From NCBI GenBank assembly GCA_016934035.1, contig JAFGTP010000003.1:1-36187 (forward strand): a stretch of DNA of 36,187 nt, read 5' to 3'. The notes under the pieces were generated by a model. It was not told where the DNA came from, did no database searches, and saw only the letters and a list, made by a program, of their open reading frames with translations. Below, in pieces: positions 25,681 to 31,479 of the stretch. Position 1 is the stretch's first letter. Every line of letters starts with the position of its first letter. The DNA is from Fidelibacterota bacterium. GTDB lineage: Bacteria; Fidelibacterota; UBA2242; JAFGTP01. The position numbers and the translations under genes are program-made.

Positions 25681-28620
25681 TTATTCTACAACAATTTCAT
25701 CGATAAATATCCAGGCCGGGCCGCCATTTCCGCGATGCCAGGGCGGACAAACTTTAATATTCCTTGCATGAACTTTTACATAGCGGGCTCTCAGATTGCT
25801 GAATTTTTGAGAAAATTTCCGAATAACCGGTCCTTCTTTTTCCATGGGAATGTCATGTTTCAGGGTGGCAACTGTTGTAAAATTTTCCCCATCATCGGAG
25901 ACTGAATATGTAACATCCAGGGGCATAAAGACCCATTTTTCCATGTGCTGTATGAAATTGGTGGAAATTAAATGGATTTCTTTTGTTTCAAAGATATCAA
26001 CAACGGCCTCAAAATCCTGTCCTTCAAATCCAAGCCATTGGCCGGAAGCCAGATTTTCACTGCCTGTGTTGTAATCAATCAAAGTGGTTTCGCCATCTCC
26101 GGAGTAATGGCCTGACATTTTGGAGGCGATTTCAATACTTTTTCGATACGGAATTTTCTTGAACTCCACAACCACCGTGTCACTATTGACACTGTTGACC
26201 ATGGTACTGAAAGTTGATACTATTGTATTTTCAGAAATGGTCAGGGGAGTTTTGTATTCCTGGTAACCGCGGTTGTTGACTGAATACAGGATTTTTGCAT
26301 TTTCGTCGATATTGTGAATTGATACATTTAATTGGTCGAAAAAATTAAGCTTTTCATATTTTAGATACGGGTTCGGCGTCAGTTTTTCCAAAATCCCGGT
26401 TTCTGGACAGTTTTCCCGTTCAGAAGCCCATTCTTTGTTGGGGGTATTTGCCATGGTGAAGACCAGTTTTCCGCCCGCCAATATTTCAGCATGAGTGATG
26501 TAGGAGCGCTGCAGTTTTCTGCCATTCAGAGAAATGTCTTTGATGTAGATATTTTCTCCGGATTGATTGAGTACATCAATTTCAAAAATCTTCCCGCTTG
26601 GAACTTTGATTTTGGCATTTTTTACCTCCGGAGAACCAATGACATAAACATCAGTTCCCGGTGTCACCGGATAAAAACCAATGGAACTGAGCACATACCA
26701 GGATGACATCTGTCCGCAATCTTCATTTCCACAAATTCCATCTCGTCCGGTTGTATAGAGTTCCTCCATGATTTGGCGCAGGATCTTCTGGGATTTCCAG
26801 GGTTTTCCAATGTAATTATAAAGATAGGCCATATGGTGGCTGGGTTCATTTCCATGGGCATATTGTCCGATTAAGCCTGTAATGTCAGCCTGGTGGTTTC
26901 CGGCAAGGTCACTTTTTTCATTGAACATCTGGTCCAATTTTTTGTCAATGCTATCACTACCGCCATAAATGCGAATTAAATTTGTTAAATCCTGAGGGAC
27001 AAAAAAACTATACTGCCAGGCATTGGCTTCGGTGTAATCTCCACTGACCGCTTTGGGATTAAAAAAGGGTTCAAACCGGCCATTTTGCTTAGGACGCATG
27101 AATTTTGTCTGATCATCAAAAACATTCTGGTAAAATTGCGCCCGCCTGATGTAGTCATCATAATCTTCCGTTTTTCCCATTGCCTTGGCCATCATCGCAA
27201 TACACCAGTCACCATAGGCATATTCAAGGGTTTTGGAGACACTTTCGATTTCAATATCGGACGGAATAAAACTGTACTGACGATAAACATCACTTCCACG
27301 AATATTCTGCATGGCACTGGTTTTCATTGCCTCGTATAATTTCTCCACATCATAATCCCTAATGCCTTTTATATAGGCATCAGCAATAACAGGAAGGGCG
27401 TTGTAACCGATCATGCAATTGGTTTCATTGGCATCCAATTCCCAAACCGGCAGCAATCCGCTCTGTTCATATTTTTTAAGAAAAGAATGCATCATATCAT
27501 TAACTCTGTCCGGATATAAAATAGTAAACAGCGGATGGGTAGCCCGGAAAGTGTCCCAAAGTGAAAATACTGTGTAATTAGTGAAGCCTTCAGATCTATG
27601 AATTTTTCCATCCATGCCACGATAACGGTGGTCAATATCCATAAAAACATTTGGCGCAATCACCGAATGATAAAGAGCTGTATAAAACTTTGTTTTCACC
27701 TCTTCTGTACCTTCAATTTCAAGAGCGGATAAATATTGATTCCAAAGGTCATCGGCTTCCTGCTTCACCTGCTCAAAATTTTTATCAAGGCTCTCCGCCA
27801 CCAGGTTTTTCATCGCACCGTCCAGATCAACCGCTGAAATACCGACTTTTACGTCCACTTTTTCATTGGCTTCAGTTTTAAAGGACACATAACCAACAAT
27901 GTTTCTTCCACTGACTTCACTGACTTTTCCGGCCTCTTTCCCGTCCACTTGAAAGCCGAAAGACTCAATGGTTTTTGAAAATTTAGCAGCAAAATAGATC
28001 CGCTGGTGAGCAGCCCAGCCAGTGGATTCACGATAACCATGAATCTCATTGTCACCAACAATTTTCATATATGCCCTGATCGGGCGGTCATGGATACCAC
28101 TTTCCAGGTCAATGATAATATTGCTCTGCTCCGATTTCGGATATGTATAACGGTGAAAACCTGTTCTCACAGTTGCGGTCAGTTCCACATCAATATCATA
28201 ATCCCTGAGGTGGACTTTATAATATCCCGGTGAAGATGCTTCTTGTTTATGTGAAAAGGAGGACCGGTAGCCCAATTGAGGGTCGTCTTTGGGGCCCGGA
28301 TGAAATTTTATTCCGCCGACAGTGGGCATGAATAAAATATCACCATAGTCACTGGCCCCTGTACCGGAAAGATGCTTGTGGCTGAATCCCATAATACTCT
28401 TGTCACTGGAATGGTATCCGCTGCACCAGTCCCAGCCTTCGGTATCGGTATCCGGGCTCAATTGTACCATACCAAAAGGCACCGTAGCACCGGGAAAGGT
28501 ATGGCCATGGGCATCAGTGCCGATAAACGGATCCACAAAGGCCGTTGGCTGTTGCAGTTTTTTTTCCTGGCAGGCAAATAAAAGCAGAAAAACAGTTAAT
28601 GAGAACAATATTTTTTTCAT
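25681..28620 (-). CDS. GH92 exo-alpha-mannosidase lipoprotein with two C-terminal accessory domains
   Basis: 979 residues. A canonical lipobox (LFAC, Cys17) predicts an outer-membrane or periplasmic lipoprotein. The GH92 core is intact: DPFIGTDAHGHTFPGATVPF, FSHKHLSGTG, SLWDTFRATHPL, HGNEPSHHMAYLYN and GNEDCGQMSSWYVLSSIGFYP. After residue 740 come a chitobiase-like C-terminal domain (KILYSVNNRGYQEYKTPLTI) and the shared F5/8-type-C-like module with GQWLGFEGQDFEAVVDI, KWVFMPLDV, then CPPWHRGNGGPAW and DEIVVE. Architecture matches the plus-strand GH92 at 21111, but the active-site motif follows the 18734 copy. It heads a two-gene unit with the T9SS deacetylase-like protein. Linkage specificity cannot be read from sequence alone. 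Confidence 0.94.
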   Translation of the reverse strand: MKKILFSLTVFLLLFACQEKKLQQPTAFVDPFIGTDAHGHTFPGATVPFGMVQLSPDTDTEGWDWCSGYHSSDKSIMGFSHKHLSGTGASDYGDILFMPTVGGIKFHPGPKDDPQLGYRSSFSHKQEASSPGYYKVHLRDYDIDVELTATVRTGFHRYTYPKSEQSNIIIDLESGIHDRPIRAYMKIVGDNEIHGYRESTGWAAHQRIYFAAKFSKTIESFGFQVDGKEAGKVSEVSGRNIVGYVSFKTEANEKVDVKVGISAVDLDGAMKNLVAESLDKNFEQVKQEADDLWNQYLSALEIEGTEEVKTKFYTALYHSVIAPNVFMDIDHRYRGMDGKIHRSEGFTNYTVFSLWDTFRATHPLFTILYPDRVNDMMHSFLKKYEQSGLLPVWELDANETNCMIGYNALPVIADAYIKGIRDYDVEKLYEAMKTSAMQNIRGSDVYRQYSFIPSDIEIESVSKTLEYAYGDWCIAMMAKAMGKTEDYDDYIRRAQFYQNVFDDQTKFMRPKQNGRFEPFFNPKAVSGDYTEANAWQYSFFVPQDLTNLIRIYGGSDSIDKKLDQMFNEKSDLAGNHQADITGLIGQYAHGNEPSHHMAYLYNYIGKPWKSQKILRQIMEELYTTGRDGICGNEDCGQMSSWYVLSSIGFYPVTPGTDVYVIGSPEVKNAKIKVPSGKIFEIDVLNQSGENIYIKDISLNGRKLQRSYITHAEILAGGKLVFTMANTPNKEWASERENCPETGILEKLTPNPYLKYEKLNFFDQLNVSIHNIDENAKILYSVNNRGYQEYKTPLTISENTIVSTFSTMVNSVNSDTVVVEFKKIPYRKSIEIASKMSGHYSGDGETTLIDYNTGSENLASGQWLGFEGQDFEAVVDIFETKEIHLISTNFIQHMEKWVFMPLDVTYSVSDDGENFTTVATLKHDIPMEKEGPVIRKFSQKFSNLRARYVKVHARNIKVCPPWHRGNGGPAWIFIDEIVVE

Positions 28621-28646
28621 CCTTGAACCCCTTAGTTTATTTTGTG

Positions 28647-28677
28647 AAAAAATAAACGTATTTATTCTTTTTTCAAA
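28647..28677 (-). promoter_or_regulatory. Candidate promoter and operator of the third GH92 gene
   Basis: On the minus strand TTTG (28674-28677), a 19-base spacer and TATTTTTT (28647-28654) resemble a Bacteroidota-type promoter (TTTG-N19-TAnnTTTG, last base off), about 27 bases before the ATG. An inverted repeat AATAAA-CGTA-TTTATT (28651-28666) sits inside the spacer and could bind a regulator. AT-rich composition makes chance matches likely. Confidence 0.3.
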
Positions 28678-28874
28678 GAAAAACTTGATTGAAAAGGATT
28701 GGAAAACCCGATTTTAAAAATCCGGGTTCAGCCTGGTCTTTTAGTGATTTTCAAAAATATTTAGTGGTGACTTTTAATCAATCCCTGTGCTCAAAAGGTA
28801 CACTATCTCCGAGTTTTTGAAAAGGGAAAAGGACATTTTAATTCGGGTGAAGGAACTTTGATTTGTTCGCATAC
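28678..28874. other. Intergenic region between tRNA terminator and GH92 promoter
   Basis: No gene is seen. One imperfect hairpin lies at 28705-28728 (AACCCG pairing with CGGGTT, plus an AT extension with one bulged C); read on the minus strand it is followed by TTTT and may be a second weak terminator for the tRNA transcript. The rest is unremarkable. Confidence 0.35.
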
Positions 28875-28905
28875 AAAAAACCCGGCGTCTAGACCGGATT
28901 TTTTT
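28875..28905 (-). terminator. Rho-independent terminator of the tRNA-Ser pair
   Basis: On the minus strand an A-run, CCGG, an eight-base loop, CCGG and GTTTTTT follow the second tRNA directly. The flanking A/T runs extend the stem. The hairpin begins two bases after the tRNA discriminator base, so the 3' end of the precursor is very short. Confidence 0.75.
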
Positions 28906-28907
28906 AG

Positions 28908-28998
28908 CGGAGAGTGCGAGATTTGAACTCGCGATACCGTTACTAACAGTATACTCGCTTAGCAGGCGAGCGCCTTCGACCTACTCGGCCAACTCTCC
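28908..28998 (-). tRNA. tRNA-Ser (anticodon GCT)
   Basis: 91 bases, class II with a long variable arm. Acceptor stem GGAGAGT pairs with ACTCTCC, discriminator G. The anticodon arm CTCGC-CTGCTAA-GCGAG gives anticodon GCT, reading AGC/AGU. The T-arm is GCGAG-TTCAAAT-CTCGC. The 3' CCA is not encoded. It is the second of two serine tRNAs, 22 bases after the TGA isoacceptor, and is followed at once by a terminator. Confidence 0.95.
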
Positions 28999-29020
28999 AC
29001 ATTCGATTGATCGAAAATTG

Positions 29021-29104
29021 CGGAGGTGGAGGGACTCGAACCCCCATGGGCGCAAACCCGGCGGTTTTCAAGACCGCTGCCTTACCAATTAGGACTACAC
29101 CTCC
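29021..29104 (-). tRNA. tRNA-Ser (anticodon TGA)
   Basis: 84 bases. Acceptor stem GGAGGTG pairs with CACCTCC, discriminator G. The anticodon arm GCGGT-CTTGAAA-ACCGC gives TGA, reading UCN serine codons. A variable arm of about 14 bases and a T-arm GGGGG-TTCGAGT-CCCTC (one G-T pair) complete a class II fold. CCA is not encoded. A promoter lies just upstream at 29122-29153. It is the first of a tandem serine pair. Confidence 0.95.
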
Positions 29105-29121
29105 GTTAAAAAATAGCGGGG

Positions 29122-29153
29122 CAAATATACTCTATTTTATCCATGCAATGCAA
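29122..29153 (-). promoter_or_regulatory. Promoter of the tRNA-Ser pair
   Basis: In the 58 bases between the MurU-like gene stop and the first tRNA, the minus strand carries TTGCAT (29148-29153), an 18-base spacer and TATATT (29124-29129). The latter is extended as TATATTTG (29122-29129), the Bacteroidota -7 form TAnnTTTG. Initiation about seven bases on would leave a leader of roughly a dozen bases before the tRNA 5' end. The two tRNAs therefore need not depend on the upstream sugar operon. Confidence 0.6.
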
Positions 29154-29162
29154 GAAAAAAAA

Positions 29163-29885
29163 TTAAAATTCACCAATATACTGCGTCGCTTCTTCGATTA
29201 CAGACAGTTTTCCGGCATCCAACCAGAAAGAGCCTGTATGGTCATATCCGCAAATCTGATGATATTTGGCCAGTTCAAGATACCAGTCAATAATTGAAAA
29301 AACCTTGTCCACGGGTTTAAAATGGAATATTTCAGGTTCGACAATATGAATTCCGCTGAAGGCCAGGGGCTGCAAAACATCATTACTTTCCGACATAATC
29401 CGTTTTTCTCCGGTCCGAGTGTTTAGCCATCCTTTTAATTGATGGCGGTCATCAAATAACAAAAAGCGGCCTGATTGCCGATTACTGACGGCCAGAGTCG
29501 CCAGTGCACCACAGAGATAATGAAAATTCATCATAGCCTGAAGGTCCATTTCAGTCAGAACATCAACATTATAAATCACAAACGTCTCATCATTTAACCA
29601 TTCTTCCATCGCTACCAGGCCACCTCCTGTGTCCAGCAGCTGATCCCGCTCATCAGAAATATGGATTTTTACACCCAAATTTTGATTGACTTCTAAAAAA
29701 TCCATTATCTGTCCGCCGAAATGGTGGATATTGATAACAAATTCATCGATACCGAACTTTTGCAGATAACGAACAGCCCGTTCCAAAAGTGTTTGATTGC
29801 CGATTTTGACCAGTGCCTTGGGCAAATTATTGGTCAAAGGTTTTAAGCGCGTACCTAATCCGGCAGACAGGACCACAGCTTTCAT
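29163..29885 (-). CDS. Sugar-1-phosphate nucleotidyltransferase, MurU-like
   Basis: 240 residues, GT-A nucleotidyltransferase of the short MurU/RmlA type. It has the signature AVVLSAGLGTRLKPLTNNLP (residues 3-22) with the following KALVKIG, the LLDTGGGL segment that fits the nucleotide/sugar-binding loop of MurU, a metal aspartate in VIYNVDVL, and the terminal FWLDAGKL. MurU converts MurNAc-1-phosphate to UDP-MurNAc in peptidoglycan recycling. Its ATG follows the stop of the kinase-RapZ gene with no gap (TAAATG), so the two are translationally coupled, as expected for an anomeric sugar kinase and its uridylyltransferase. Some homologues use other sugar 1-phosphates, so I leave the symbol empty. 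Confidence 0.83.
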   Translation of the reverse strand: MKAVVLSAGLGTRLKPLTNNLPKALVKIGNQTLLERAVRYLQKFGIDEFVINIHHFGGQIMDFLEVNQNLGVKIHISDERDQLLDTGGGLVAMEEWLNDETFVIYNVDVLTEMDLQAMMNFHYLCGALATLAVSNRQSGRFLLFDDRHQLKGWLNTRTGEKRIMSESNDVLQPLAFSGIHIVEPEIFHFKPVDKVFSIIDWYLELAKYHQICGYDHTGSFWLDAGKLSVIEEATQYIGEF

Positions 29886-31325
29886 TTAATCTTCCCCAAA
29901 ATGGTGGGTTTCCATATGACTAACGTCGGCTTTCAGTTCATATTTTTCCATTAAATGTTCCGCCAGTTTTTCAGCACAATATACTGATCGATGCTGGCCA
30001 CCGGTACAGCCAAAGCCAACCATTAAATGAGTAAATTTTCGTTCCAGGTAATTATCAACAGCCATGTCCACCACAGCAAACACCTTTTCAAGAAATTCCT
30101 GAACATCGTTTTTATCAGCAAGAAAATCAATCACATCAGAATCTTTTCCTGTGCTGTTTTTAAATTCGCTATAACGTCCGGGATTACTGAGACAGCGACA
30201 ATCAAAAATAAATCCGCCACCATTACCCGAGGTATCAACCGGCAGACCTTTTTTGTAAGAAAAACTTTTAATGGTCATTTTCAGTTCAGTCTGACCATGA
30301 TTGATATTTTTCAATGCTGCTGACCTTGTTACTTCAAAGAGCGCATTTCTCAAGCCGGATAGTTCAATCGGCAGGTTCCAGTTGTCCAATATATAATCCA
30401 GATTTTTCAAGGCATAGGGAATGGATTTCAAAAAGTGGGTTTTCTTTTCATAAAATCCTCGAAAACCATAGGCGCCCATAGCCTGCATCAACCTGATAAG
30501 TACGTATCCCTGAAAATATTGCAGGAATTCGGATCGTTTGACCTTAACGATTTTTTGCAGCTCATCCAGATAAAAATCAAGCAACTCTTCGCGAACAGCA
30601 ACAGGAATGTTTGCCTTGGAATCGTAGAGCAGAGATGCCAGATCATATTGCAAGGCCCCTTGCCTTCCGCCTTGATAGTCAATGAAATATATCTTATCTC
30701 CCTTCAGCATGATATTTCGGGACTGAAAATCACGATAAAGAAAATAATTACATGATGTATTAAGTAAAAAATCCGTTAATGTCTGAAAGTCTCCTTCAAG
30801 GGTTTGCTCATTGAAGCCGATTTTCGCCAGTTTTAAAAAATAGTATTTAAAATAATTCAGGTCCCACATCATCGACTGTCTGTCAAAACTATGACGGGGA
30901 TAGGCTTTATTAAAATCCAGTCCCTGACTACCCTTGACCTGGAGTTTGGGTAAGGTTCGCAGGATTTCTTTATATTTTTCTTTTAAAATGTCCGGAAAAA
31001 CTTCTCCGTCATATATATCCGTCAGATACTGAAAAAGCGTCATATCACCCAAATCCTGTTGCAGGTAAATATTATATTCCAAATCTTTCGAATATATCTG
31101 AGGTACACAAAACCCTTTATCAAAAAACTTTTCACTATAATAGATAAAAGCCTCATTTTCCTGCCTGTCGGCATTAAAGGTTCCGATAGCACTGGTTGAC
31201 GGGCCTGCTATTCGAATGTATTCCCGGTAGGAACCTGATCGGGGTAATTTTTGGACTTCTACCACATCTTCCCCTGACCATTTTGTGAACATGTCCATTA
31301 ATTTTTGTCTGGTAACTGTATCCAT
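29886..31325 (-). CDS. AmgK-like sugar kinase fused to a RapZ C-terminal domain
   Basis: 479 residues in two parts. Residues 1-330 are an aminoglycoside-phosphotransferase-like kinase: YLQQDLGDMTLFQYL, the catalytic loop FLYRDFQSRNIML (D199, N204) and the metal motif YFIDYQGG (D216). AmgK of this fold phosphorylates MurNAc/GlcNAc at the anomeric position. Residues about 348-479 match the C-terminal domain of RapZ: FIFDCRCLSNPG (373-384) and VGFGCTGGQHRSV (436-448), closing with HMETHHFGED. In E. coli that domain binds glucosamine-6-phosphate and the small RNA GlmZ; here the RapZ N-terminal P-loop domain is missing and replaced by the kinase. The fusion suggests a kinase regulated by an amino-sugar phosphate, or a kinase linked to RNA control of amino-sugar synthesis. 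It is coupled to the MurU-like gene. No separate rapZ is in the window. Confidence 0.85.
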   Translation of the reverse strand: MDTVTRQKLMDMFTKWSGEDVVEVQKLPRSGSYREYIRIAGPSTSAIGTFNADRQENEAFIYYSEKFFDKGFCVPQIYSKDLEYNIYLQQDLGDMTLFQYLTDIYDGEVFPDILKEKYKEILRTLPKLQVKGSQGLDFNKAYPRHSFDRQSMMWDLNYFKYYFLKLAKIGFNEQTLEGDFQTLTDFLLNTSCNYFLYRDFQSRNIMLKGDKIYFIDYQGGRQGALQYDLASLLYDSKANIPVAVREELLDFYLDELQKIVKVKRSEFLQYFQGYVLIRLMQAMGAYGFRGFYEKKTHFLKSIPYALKNLDYILDNWNLPIELSGLRNALFEVTRSAALKNINHGQTELKMTIKSFSYKKGLPVDTSGNGGGFIFDCRCLSNPGRYSEFKNSTGKDSDVIDFLADKNDVQEFLEKVFAVVDMAVDNYLERKFTHLMVGFGCTGGQHRSVYCAEKLAEHLMEKYELKADVSHMETHHFGED

Positions 31326-31479
31326 AGCCTTCCGATTTTTCTAAAACATTAAATCATCAAAAACAGGTTATAAATTACCAAAATATGACATATTTTTTGT
31401 ACATTTTTTTTGTAATATCGAAATTATTGGAGAAATTTGTTATCTTAAAAAAAATTAAGCGAAGGACACAAGGCTGAAT

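Noticed and set aside
29143..29153. TTGCAT direct repeat (overlapping copies) upstream of the tRNAs
   Set aside because: Only the distal copy has good spacing (18 bases) to the -10 box; the repeat is explained by the promoter and is too short to be an att site.
29007..29297. Plus-strand open frame across the tRNA-Ser(TGA) gene
   Set aside because: It lies opposite a tRNA gene and the end of the MurU-like gene, with no ribosome site; its reading is a shadow of those features.
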